The position numbers and the translations under genes are program-made. 57,080 nucleotides of DNA. Origin: an uncultured Selenomonadales bacterium (GTDB lineage: Bacteria > Bacillota > Negativicutes > Selenomonadales > Selenomonadaceae). Shown one piece after another: positions 14,044 through 21,162 of this stretch. The notes beneath the pieces are model-generated. The model did no database searches and was not told the origin of the DNA. It was given only the letters and a program-made list of their open reading frames with translations. The stretch's first letter is position 1. Every line of letters starts with the position of its first letter. The stretch lies in assembly GCA_937877565.1 (NCBI GenBank), contig CALFJB010000011.1, forward strand, positions 1 to 57,080, given 5' to 3'.

Positions 14044-14502
14044 CTAAGATTTTCTCTTATTAAATGCCTGTTTGTCAGCCTTCAGGACGCCGCTTAAAAG
14101 TCTGCTCTCAAGATCAATCATACAGCCTAAACTTTCAGCCATTTTGTCCAGCTTCTTAATCGCGCCTGATTTATCCTTGTTGTCAAATGCGCCCTCAGGA
14201 TTGAGCATAAGTAGCTCGTAGATATGCGCCATTTGAACATCTAAAGCACCAAGTGCCGCTCTTGCCTCCAGTAGATACTTCTGCCGAAGGTCAAAACGTA
14301 CCTGGTCAACAGGTGACATGGTATTTGCCATTTCAGCGTTTGCTATAATCTCGTGTGCAAGGTGAATTGTGTCTTGTGCAATGAGCCTTGAATACCTTGC
14401 TGAAAGCCGTGATAGAAACCACAAGGTCTCAGTGTATATTTTATTCGCCGTGTTCACAAATTCAGCCTTGCTCTCACCGCGTTTAAACTTAAGTACTGAC
14501 AT
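14044..14502 (-). CDS. avd: DGR accessory variability protein (Avd-like)
   Basis: This encodes 152 residues from ATG 14502, with AAGGAG upstream. It is all-helical and basic at both ends, as expected for the Avd four-helix bundle: an N-terminal 'FVNTANKIYTETLWFLSRLS', a central SPVDQVRFDLRQKYLLEARA, and 'AIKKLDKMAESLGCMIDLES'. Avd forms a pentameric barrel that binds the reverse transcriptase and template RNA and is needed for mutagenic copying in the Bordetella phage system. The order target-avd-TR-RT is the classical one. The GRNA-loop hairpin is 18 bp upstream of its start. Confidence 0.88.
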   Translation of the reverse strand: MSVLKFKRGESKAEFVNTANKIYTETLWFLSRLSARYSRLIAQDTIHLAHEIIANAEMANTMSPVDQVRFDLRQKYLLEARAALGALDVQMAHIYELLMLNPEGAFDNKDKSGAIKKLDKMAESLGCMIDLESRLLSGVLKADKQAFNKRKS

Positions 14503-14520
14503 AACAAGCTCCTTATTGGG

Positions 14521-14538
14521 GGACGCCTGTCGGCGTCC
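14521..14538 (-). other. DGR recognition hairpin with GRNA tetraloop
   Basis: GGACGCC (14521-14527) and GGCGTCC (14532-14538) make a perfect 7-bp GC-rich stem. On the coding (minus) strand the loop is GACA, which fits G-R-N-A. It lies 34 bp after the stop codon of the target gene. Hairpins of this form just downstream of the variable repeat aid target recognition in known DGRs. There is no T-run, so it is not a terminator. Confidence 0.85.
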
Positions 14539-14572
14539 TGACTTCTATTTAGACATTAGGCCGGCTAAAGCC

Positions 14573-16183
14573 TTAGGTCTTGAAAGCCGGCGCGAGAGCA
14601 TAAGAATAGTTAGCGTTGTTGTCGTTCGCGCTGCCGCTGGTGTTGACATAGCAGAAGGAGTACGCGTTGTTGTAATTAGGTGAAGCAGTCCACCAATTCA
14701 CAGCAGTAGTTGTAGCACTATGCTTATACTTAACCTTGCTGTTGCCGTTTGCGTAGTAGGCCATTTGTCTTTGATGATTTTGCTCGTAAGTGTTGGCATA
14801 ACTTCTTGCGCCTTGCACTTCATATTCAGTAAGAAGTGTTATAGCGTCGACTGTAGCCTTGATATTCGCGTCAACGTTAGAAGAATTACCAACCGCGTCA
14901 ACCCAGCGTGTCCAGAGCCTAATCACGTTTCTAAGGTCTGACGGTAATGCCGCAAGCAGCGTATCAGCCTTCGGTGAAGTAAGCGTCGCACTCGTGGCGT
15001 CATAGCCGACGTTTGAGGTCGTTTTGAGTTGATTGTACTCTGAAGGAGCCGTTGAAGTCGCGCCGAGAATGTCATAACGCAGATCACTGCCTTTCCAGCC
15101 GCCGTAGTTGGTGTTATAATAGCCAGCACTACCTGAAGTAGTTGTTTGACCTTTGTGGTTCATTGTGAAGCATATCGTGCCGTCGGTTGAAGTGCTACCA
15201 TATTTAGCGTCAGCAAGCGCAACGTCCACTCCGTTTGTAAGAGCAGACTTAAACCCGCCCCAGATGATATTATTCTCGGCCGTGCCATTCATTGCGTGGT
15301 TGAAGTCCAGAATGAATACGCAAAGGCTCTGATTGGTAAGCGTGAGCTGATTGCCTACTTTGCCGTTGAGCGTTATCTGTTTTGTATCGCCAACGTCCCA
15401 GTAAAGTGCGCCTTCTCCTGTTTTAGAGATTTTTGATATGGAGCTCCAACTCGCTGCATTTAATAAACTTTCTACCACAGTAACGGCTACCACTGCGCTA
15501 TCCGTCACTGTACCGTTTTGCCTTGTTATCGTTATGTTGGCTGAACCTGCCGCAACGCCTGTCACTTGAACGGTGCCATTCACTATATCAACGATTGCTA
15601 TTGCTGTGCTTGTTGATGACGCTGTAAGTGTGCCGCCGTTGCCATTAAGTGCAAGCGTTTCAATTTCTACAGTTTTACCTATGAGTACTGTAACAACCGG
15701 CTTGGCGATTAAGCCTTTTGCCTCTACGCTTAGATTTGCCATATACTCCTCCAAATATGAACTTGTTACATATGTGTCACTTATTACGTTGCCCGCACTG
15801 TCTTTTGTCGCCTTTTCGGCATTCGCTGCTGATACCGTTGCATTGCTTATCGCAGTCGTTATTGCCGCTTGCGATACCGCACCGTCTGCATTCGTCCCTA
15901 GCGTTGAGTACAATTTCACGCCGCCTATTTGCGCTGATGTCGCCGCCGGTAAGGTATAGGCGTTGCCGCTTGCTACCTCCATCGCCGCTTGTGCTATGCT
16001 CACTGCCGAATCCGCCTTAGCCTCAACCATACTCAGTGCCGCCGTCGTTTCGCTGTTATTGACTGTTACTTCGATTACCTTGTCCTCTAATCCGTCAACA
16101 AAGTTTACGTGCGTCGGATAGTAAACCGGTTTGCGTTCTCCGTCTATTTTTTTACCTTTGAGATGTGTGACGAGTTTACTCAT
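14573..16183 (-). CDS. DGR target: variable fibre-tip protein with C-terminal lectin-like domain
   Basis: This encodes 536 residues from ATG 16183. Residues 1-150 contain an Ala/Ser-rich trimerising fibre region with 'SAQIGGVKLYSTLGTNADGA'. Residues about 161-237 form an immunoglobulin-like BIG_2-type domain. Residues about 250-536 form a DUF6273-like, formylglycine-enzyme/C-type-lectin-like domain, ending in WWTASPNYNN and ALAPAFKT. The last 45 codons (492-536) are the variable repeat, where Asn-rich template codons became Tyr, Ser, Asp and Thr, exposing a mutable binding face. By analogy with Mtd-type proteins it should be the receptor-binding tip of a tail (or head) fibre. It is encoded at the end of the fibre cluster, overlapping the preceding gene by 8 bp. 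Confidence 0.93.
   Translation of the reverse strand: MSKLVTHLKGKKIDGERKPVYYPTHVNFVDGLEDKVIEVTVNNSETTAALSMVEAKADSAVSIAQAAMEVASGNAYTLPAATSAQIGGVKLYSTLGTNADGAVSQAAITTAISNATVSAANAEKATKDSAGNVISDTYVTSSYLEEYMANLSVEAKGLIAKPVVTVLIGKTVEIETLALNGNGGTLTASSTSTAIAIVDIVNGTVQVTGVAAGSANITITRQNGTVTDSAVVAVTVVESLLNAASWSSISKISKTGEGALYWDVGDTKQITLNGKVGNQLTLTNQSLCVFILDFNHAMNGTAENNIIWGGFKSALTNGVDVALADAKYGSTSTDGTICFTMNHKGQTTTSGSAGYYNTNYGGWKGSDLRYDILGATSTAPSEYNQLKTTSNVGYDATSATLTSPKADTLLAALPSDLRNVIRLWTRWVDAVGNSSNVDANIKATVDAITLLTEYEVQGARSYANTYEQNHQRQMAYYANGNSKVKYKHSATTTAVNWWTASPNYNNAYSFCYVNTSGSANDNNANYSYALAPAFKT
14578..14710 (-). repeat. DGR variable repeat (VR)
   Basis: This is the 3' end of the target gene, aligned without gaps to the template repeat with an offset of 679 bp. 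Nine substitutions change six residues relative to the template translation: K to T (492), N to Y, N to S, N to Y, N to D and D to A. One further change is silent (AAA to AAG). The 3' part contains the GC-rich block CTCGCGCCGG just before the stop codon, a plausible initiation-of-mutagenic-homing element. The pattern shows that homing has already happened in this lineage. Confidence 0.95.
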
Positions 16184-16397
16184 CGTCCTCGACCTCCTCT
16201 ATGTAAAACCAATAAGAATCATCGTCAGGCTCCGTAGTACTGCAAGTAATAACAATGGTATCACTTGAAGGCTCTAGTGCCTCAGCTAACTCTCTGATTG
16301 CCGCACTTGCCGCCGCCGCAACTGCCGCCGACTTTGCCGCGCTACTTGACGCCAGCGATTCATATTGACTTAGATTTATTAAATTAGTGTCGCTCAA
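16176..16397 (-). CDS. Small Ala-rich fibre-associated protein
   Basis: This encodes 73 residues from TTG 16397, with GGAGGT seven bases upstream. It begins LSDTNLINLSQYESLASS, continues with an Ala-rich helix (SAAKSAAVAAAASAAIREL), and ends with a beta-rich acidic segment (SYWFYIEEVEDDE). Such short Ala-rich coils are typical of fibre-attachment or head-fibre proteins. It overlaps the DGR target start by 8 bp, so the two are probably translationally coupled. No family name is assigned. Confidence 0.6.
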   Translation of the reverse strand: MSDTNLINLSQYESLASSSAAKSAAVAAAASAAIRELAEALEPSSDTIVITCSTTEPDDDSYWFYIEEVEDDE

Positions 16398-16485
16398 ACA
16401 GACCACCTCCAAAAATAACAGGCGGCAGGTTTTGAACTGTTGTACCTACCGCCTTAAATGTTATTCTTCAGTCGGGGCTATTCGA

Positions 16486-17205
16486 CTATTCAGATACAAG
16501 TGCTGCTGCCGTGCCGAAGTAGCTTGTCAGCACGCTTGACACATCAGAATCCGGCGCAATATCGCTTGTAAGGACAAGAGCATTAGCCGCGATTTCAGCG
16601 TCAACAGGATTGCCGTTTGCGTCAAACTTTGCGATGTTGTTTACAGTTGCGTCTGTATCCTTATCAGCTTTACCTGTGATGTCAACCTTCAAGCCTGTTG
16701 CAGTGGTGGTGAGGGCGTTGTCGGTGTCGGTGCTAAGGCTGAAAGTGATTTGATTGCCACTAATGCTGAGGACGCGCTGACTTGTCGTATCAGTTGCAAC
16801 GGTGTAGATGTCAACGAGGTCTTCAACATTGAGGAAGCTGTAGTTGATAGTTTCATTGTTTTGAGCGTCAACGGTCTTGACCGCAAGAGTGAGGACAGGC
16901 TTACCGTCAAGGTTCGGATCGGTGGTGCCTGTGCCGAAGGTTGCTGTACTGAAAGTGAAGCTACTTGTAAAGGTGGTACCAGCTTGGTCAAGGAAACTTT
17001 CAGCCGCGAAGTCGAAGCTGAATACAGCGGTATCGGTAGATGTTGCGTCAGCGTCGGTGTAGAAATTAACTGTATTTCCGTCAACAATACCTTTCTTAAA
17101 GCCTGCGTCTGCCGCTGATTGTGCCTTGTCAATACCCGCATGTGTTACGGCTGCGAGTTTGTCTAGTGCATTAAGTTTTACTAATTTTGTCATATCGATA
17201 GTCAT
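16486..17205 (-). CDS. Head/tail fibre-like structural protein
   Basis: This encodes 239 residues from ATG 17205, with GGAGG eight bases upstream. It is Thr/Asp/Ala-rich and predicted to be mostly beta. The C-terminal end carries 'ATVNNIAKFDANGNPVDAEI' (common in phage fibres that carry an upper-collar-type repeat) and DVSSVLTSYFG. The latter motif recurs twice in the next upstream gene, so the proteins probably share an interaction element. There is no catalytic signature. It lies in the fibre cluster between gpI and the DGR target. Confidence 0.65.
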   Translation of the reverse strand: MTIDMTKLVKLNALDKLAAVTHAGIDKAQSAADAGFKKGIVDGNTVNFYTDADATSTDTAVFSFDFAAESFLDQAGTTFTSSFTFSTATFGTGTTDPNLDGKPVLTLAVKTVDAQNNETINYSFLNVEDLVDIYTVATDTTSQRVLSISGNQITFSLSTDTDNALTTTATGLKVDITGKADKDTDATVNNIAKFDANGNPVDAEIAANALVLTSDIAPDSDVSSVLTSYFGTAAALVSE

Positions 17206-17206
17206 T

Positions 17207-17602
17207 TTAAATTCCTCCATTAATATTAAAATACTTGTTTAACACTTCGTCGACTTCATCGTCAGTGGCGACTTTATCTTCGTCAACTCTGCCTTCTTCA
17301 TCGTAAATTTGTCCAACTTCGATTGTATCAATCGCGTCGCCAAAATAAGTTTTCAACACATCATCAACCTCCGAATCAGTCGCCACATATTTGTCATTAA
17401 CGCCGCCCGCTCCACCCTGTAAAGTGCCTATCACCTCTGCCAGCTTTAAAATTGAAGCGGCTATAAAAGCACAACCGACTTGGACACCTGTAGATATATT
17501 TTGCTCACGTGTTTCTAATTCTTCACGTGTCACAAAATTATCAATAATAATGTCATAAAGCTCTACGACGGCGCTTTCTCCTAAATACTTATTCTTCGCC
17601 AT
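17207..17602 (-). CDS. Fibre-cluster protein with duplicated VDDVLxxYFG motif
   Basis: This encodes 131 residues from ATG 17602 (a GTG two codons upstream is possible). The N-terminal part is helical, with a short hydrophobic stretch (TGVQVGCAFIAASILKLAEV). The C-terminal half has two copies of an acidic motif: 'VATDSEVDDVLKTYFGD' and 'VATDDEVDEVLNKYFNI'. The same element ends the downstream fibre protein. I infer a short self-association or docking motif. Function unknown. Confidence 0.6.
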   Translation of the reverse strand: MAKNKYLGESAVVELYDIIIDNFVTREELETREQNISTGVQVGCAFIAASILKLAEVIGTLQGGAGGVNDKYVATDSEVDDVLKTYFGDAIDTIEVGQIYDEEGRVDEDKVATDDEVDEVLNKYFNINGGI

Positions 17603-17604
17603 CT

Positions 17605-17787
17605 TCACTGCCCCCGTGTCTTGCTTCTTTTAAACAGTTCTTCTAATTCGTTTCTTGTGAACTCAGCGTATTCTTCTTGCTGAATTGCGCTTTCATCTAC
17701 TGTTAATACGCCTTCTTCGGTGATATTGAATCCTTCGCCGACTATTACCGCTCCAAGTCTTGTCCGCGTTGCCGGTTTCACTTCCAT
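17605..17787 (-). CDS. Small protein with phage-fibre LG-V-G motif
   Basis: This encodes 60 residues from ATG 17787, with TAGGTG upstream. It consists of 'ATRTRLGAVIVGEGFNITEE' followed by GVLTVDES and a charged helix. The motif A-T-x-x-x-L-G-x-V-x-x-G-x-x-x-x-I-x-x-x-G-x-L is a common phage fibre element and recurs at the C-terminus of the gpI-like protein (ATRSKLGYVIAGDNL). Probably a small fibre or connector piece. Confidence 0.6.
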   Translation of the reverse strand: MEVKPATRTRLGAVIVGEGFNITEEGVLTVDESAIQQEEYAEFTRNELEELFKRSKTRGQ

Positions 17788-17800
17788 ATCTATCACCTAC

Positions 17801-18967
17801 TCACTGATTGAACACACACGCTAGGGCAGTTAGATAGCTTGTTTTAGCAATCCAATCATAGCTTATGCTGACTTCATTGCCGGATTCTGCCGTAACAAAT
17901 AGTGTTTTGGTTTTCTCTTTATACGTCCAGCTTGTACTGCCTGTTACTTCGATAGTCTCAACTCTTGCATTATGAGGCAATTTGTAGACTTGTTGTCTAC
18001 CTGTGCCGGTGCCTAAAACTTCGCCCGTAACTGTACCTTGCTGTTGGTCTATCTCAACTTTGAGCATAACCGTGTTTGACTTGGTGTCGTCTGTTACGAT
18101 ATACTCATAATCTTCTTCAACTATGCCATTCTTTTCGCGGGTTGAAATTCGTGTCATTTCGATAAAACTATCTGAAGTGCCAAACACTATTGACATCTTA
18201 AACTCTGTATCTTCGGCAACAGGGTGGCGAATAAGAGCATGAGCACGGCTAACTTCGTCTGCAAGTGTTATTGGCTTGGTAACAAGTACGCTTTTGCCTT
18301 CAACGCTGCCTGACTTACTACTTGTTAAGTGCTGAATTGTAATGCTTTCAAGTTGTGCAATACTGATACCTGGTCTGTCAATTTCAACTTCTGCCTTGAA
18401 CCTGATTGCATTTGCTGAATTTGAAGCATTTTCATAAGAAACATAATTTGACCATTGCCCGGCGTCATTTCTCGTGGAAGCGTAGACATTCACCGCGCCG
18501 CCACTATTTGCCGTTTGTACAGCGTCAATATCTATGATACCTACTGCGTTATCACTTAGCTTAATCACATCACTGTAGAAATAATCTTTCTTTATTTGTG
18601 AGTTGCTGCCGGCAATTTCAAATTTGCTAACAGAAGGGTAATCCGCACCGCTTGCCACTTGCATTGCTACTGCAACATCTATCTCCTTACCTGCAAATGC
18701 ACTTAACTCTGTTTCACTTAATGCTGTAAGTTCGGTCTTGCTGTTGCCTTCTGTTATAACCGATTCTGCTGTTAAGTCCTGCGTGTCTACGTCGCTCCAT
18801 GCCCCGTTTTTAAACGCTTGCCAGTTGCCGCCCTTTATCCTTGTTACAAAGCGTGTAAGAGTATTGAGTGGCTCTGCTGAGGTTATCTTAATGCCTGTTA
18901 CTCTCTCAATGTGCGTGCAGTCTATCGCGGTGGCTTTCGTTGTTGTTATCAATGCTTTTTTAGTCAT
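17801..18967 (-). CDS. Putative tail-fibre/adhesin protein
   Basis: This encodes 388 residues from ATG 18967, with AAGAGGTG upstream. It is beta-rich throughout, with Ser/Thr-rich strands and an apparent carbohydrate-binding or fibronectin-like middle ('VNVYASTRNDAGQWSNYVSY'). The C-terminal domain ends with SWTYKEKTKTLFVTAES and VSISYDWIAKTS. No enzyme motif is seen. Its place between gpI and the DGR target, together with its size, suggests a component of the receptor-binding apparatus. Confidence 0.6.
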   Translation of the reverse strand: MTKKALITTTKATAIDCTHIERVTGIKITSAEPLNTLTRFVTRIKGGNWQAFKNGAWSDVDTQDLTAESVITEGNSKTELTALSETELSAFAGKEIDVAVAMQVASGADYPSVSKFEIAGSNSQIKKDYFYSDVIKLSDNAVGIIDIDAVQTANSGGAVNVYASTRNDAGQWSNYVSYENASNSANAIRFKAEVEIDRPGISIAQLESITIQHLTSSKSGSVEGKSVLVTKPITLADEVSRAHALIRHPVAEDTEFKMSIVFGTSDSFIEMTRISTREKNGIVEEDYEYIVTDDTKSNTVMLKVEIDQQQGTVTGEVLGTGTGRQQVYKLPHNARVETIEVTGSTSWTYKEKTKTLFVTAESGNEVSISYDWIAKTSYLTALACVFNQ

Positions 18968-18980
18968 CTTTCGTCACCTC

Positions 18981-19769
18981 TTAACACGCCCTGCGAAGTC
19001 GCAGCCCTATATTCTTTACCTTTTCATCAAGGTTTTCGTTACATAGATAGAATGGTCCTGCAAGTGCATTGTTGTCAACAAATCCGCTGCTGAATACACA
19101 ATTAGCCTCTAAGCATTGGTAATCACCTAAAATCCCGTCGGTTTGATTGTCGCTTTGAAGCCTTGCCAAAAAAATATCACTCAAGTCGAAGTTGAGCGAA
19201 GAAGTAACCAATAAATCCATAGGATAACCGCTGCCTGTTGCCGCTATTCTTGTGTCCACCATTGAGCCGTCCATTTTGTTACTCAGAATATGGATTGTGC
19301 CGTCTTCGGTGGTAAGTCCGTAGTACCATTGCCCCTGCGATTGACCGCCCCATACATTTTTTATCTCGTGGTACGTCGCTCCCATTTTACCTTCTATGCC
19401 GCTTAATGCTTTCTGAATATCCTTCGCGGCAAATTCAATTAACATTAGCCTTGCAAGTAGGTGCATGTCGTAAATGTTAAACGGCTCTGCGTTGTATTCT
19501 GCTGCTTTTGTTACCAACTCACTATATGCAAGGGTGTTCTCAACTATGTCAAGACCAATCAGCAAGCCGTCGGCATTAACCGCGTCATTCTTCTTAAATG
19601 AAGGATAGATATGATAGCCCGTCTTAGGTTTATCACTTATCATGTAAGCAAATTGTTCTTCATAAGTCGCCCCGGTCGGCAGTGTTTCATTCCTTACCCA
19701 GATATTCGGCAAAAATCTGTAACTTATACCGTCTATTATTTCTGTACTCATTTGGTCAAACGGAAACAT
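18981..19769 (-). CDS. Fibre-cluster protein with possible lectin-like C-terminus
   Basis: This encodes 262 residues from ATG 19769, with AAGGAGATG upstream; the gene overlaps the preceding one by 14 bp. The N-terminal 150 residues are mixed alpha/beta. The C-terminal 110 residues contain 'WGGQSQGQWYYGLTTEDG', then GPFYLCNENLD and finally KNIGLRLRRAC. The ending I-G-L-R-L-x-R resembles the closing strand of formylglycine/C-type-lectin-like phage adhesins. There is no similarity to the template repeat, so it is not a second DGR target. Identity uncertain. Confidence 0.5.
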   Translation of the reverse strand: MFPFDQMSTEIIDGISYRFLPNIWVRNETLPTGATYEEQFAYMISDKPKTGYHIYPSFKKNDAVNADGLLIGLDIVENTLAYSELVTKAAEYNAEPFNIYDMHLLARLMLIEFAAKDIQKALSGIEGKMGATYHEIKNVWGGQSQGQWYYGLTTEDGTIHILSNKMDGSMVDTRIAATGSGYPMDLLVTSSLNFDLSDIFLARLQSDNQTDGILGDYQCLEANCVFSSGFVDNNALAGPFYLCNENLDEKVKNIGLRLRRAC

Positions 19770-20700
19770 CAAGATCATCTCCTTCCGCGTCAACTCGTAC
19801 CCAACCGCTTGATGTGAGTGCAATGCCGATTGGCTCTTCTCCTATTACTATCTGTCCGTCACTGCCTACTATCGCGCCTTCAAGGTCGAAGCCTAATCCA
19901 TTGCTGAAGTCTATCCCTGCGCTTATCGTAGAAGCGTCATTTGTGCCTAAGAAGTCTAAATCTGCCGCCCATGTCTGTGTTTTTAGTACTCCTCCGCCAT
20001 AAGCCCTGCCTTCGACTGTCTTTACACTTGAACGATACAGTGACGCCTTGCCGTTCTTATAACTGTTTGCAACAGCCTCTGCAAGTAAAATACGATAGCC
20101 ATTCGCCGTTTCGCCTAAATTACTTCTTATTTGCACTTCTTCGGAAGTTTCGCCGTCGCTCATCAGGTACACACCACCCATAATAAGATTGCGGATATCA
20201 ACTATATCTACGCTGTCATCGCCCTTAATAACGCCCGTCACTGCTATATCCGCTTGGTCGATTGAGGTACTTGCTCCATTTTGAAATGTCTCTACGATTA
20301 AATCGTCTTCATCAACTGCCATACCTAATTTCTTTAGCTCTATCGCATTTGCCAGGTTTTGATGTTCAAGCTGTAATACTTGTCTCTTGAATACGCTGAC
20401 ATCTAACGACTTTAATTCCTGCATGATTGACGTGTAGAATGAGGTCGTATCCGTGTCACTACTTGCCATTTCGTCTAGCGCAGCCACTCTTGTATCAAGG
20501 TTTTCAATCTGCTTCTTTAAGTAGTTATCACGTCCGACAAGTGCTTTTGCTTGTAAGTTGGCAACACCGTTTGCGCCGCCGGTTATCCAATCATCTGTCG
20601 CTATCTGATAGACTGGCTCGTAGGATTCAATCTCCGTGATGTGTTGTATACTGCCGCCGCCGCGTCCGACTACGTCACTCATATTAATTGCCTCGCTCAT
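19756..20700 (-). CDS. Putative tail-fibre stem protein
   Basis: This encodes 314 residues from ATG 20700, with GAGGGGTGAG upstream. The N-terminal region includes ITGGANGVANLQAKALVGRD and 'YLKKQIENLDTRVAALDE', a pattern seen at the base of phage fibres: a plug followed by a trimeric coiled coil. The middle is beta-rich, with DGETSEEVQI strands typical of a fibre shaft. The C-terminus is acidic. It probably forms part of the fibre that attaches to the baseplate through the upstream gpI and tail-collar-like proteins. Confidence 0.65.
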   Translation of the reverse strand: MSEAINMSDVVGRGGGSIQHITEIESYEPVYQIATDDWITGGANGVANLQAKALVGRDNYLKKQIENLDTRVAALDEMASSDTDTTSFYTSIMQELKSLDVSVFKRQVLQLEHQNLANAIELKKLGMAVDEDDLIVETFQNGASTSIDQADIAVTGVIKGDDSVDIVDIRNLIMGGVYLMSDGETSEEVQIRSNLGETANGYRILLAEAVANSYKNGKASLYRSSVKTVEGRAYGGGVLKTQTWAADLDFLGTNDASTISAGIDFSNGLGFDLEGAIVGSDGQIVIGEEPIGIALTSSGWVRVDAEGDDLDVSV

Positions 20701-20712
20701 TTTCTCACCCCT

Positions 20713-21162
20713 CTAAAAATGTAATATCCAATACCCGCGTATTTCTATATCCTCTAACTTCTCTATGACGCCTTGACGAACGCGATGACTAAACATCGTG
20801 CCGTCCGAGCAAAACAGCCCGAACTCCCTTATCGAAAGCCCGACCGCTTCATCGCTTGCTATGTAGAAGTTACACTGGACATCACGCCCATTAACCTCAA
20901 CGCTTGTAAGAGGAAAAAGTTGTTGCCCTTCAAGTTCGGTGTCACCTATATCTTCGGCAGTGCTGCCGCTACCGACACCTATGTGAGTGATATAACTCTC
21001 TGAATAGTTGCTTACCTTACCCGCTGCAAGTTGTGCAAGTCTCTTTCGCCCAACGTCTACTACGAGGTTATGGCCTTCTATCTTATCAATCGCCTTGCCT
21101 CGCCGGTAAATATTGATGTGAAATTCACCTGTTATTGGCTTAGTGTTATCTTCAAACCTCAT
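20713..21162 (-). CDS. Tail-fibre-attachment protein (DUF3751-like)
   Basis: This encodes 149 residues from ATG 21162, with AGAGGCAG upstream. The end 'IREFGLFCSDGTMFSHRVRQ' followed by IEKLEDIEIRGYWILHF closely follows the pattern of the N-terminal domain of P2-type fibre proteins (I-R-E-x-G-L-x-x-x-D-G-x-L-x-A), which docks fibres to gpI. It overlaps gpI by 11 bp. Stand-alone rather than fused to a fibre, so it probably serves as an adaptor. Confidence 0.65.
   Translation of the reverse strand: MRFEDNTKPITGEFHINIYRRGKAIDKIEGHNLVVDVGRKRLAQLAAGKVSNYSESYITHIGVGSGSTAEDIGDTELEGQQLFPLTSVEVNGRDVQCNFYIASDEAVGLSIREFGLFCSDGTMFSHRVRQGVIEKLEDIEIRGYWILHF

Noticed and set aside
14573..19769. A second DGR variable repeat in another fibre gene
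   Set aside because: The template sequence matches only 14578-14710. No other fibre gene shows the WWTASP segment or an adenine-substituted copy.
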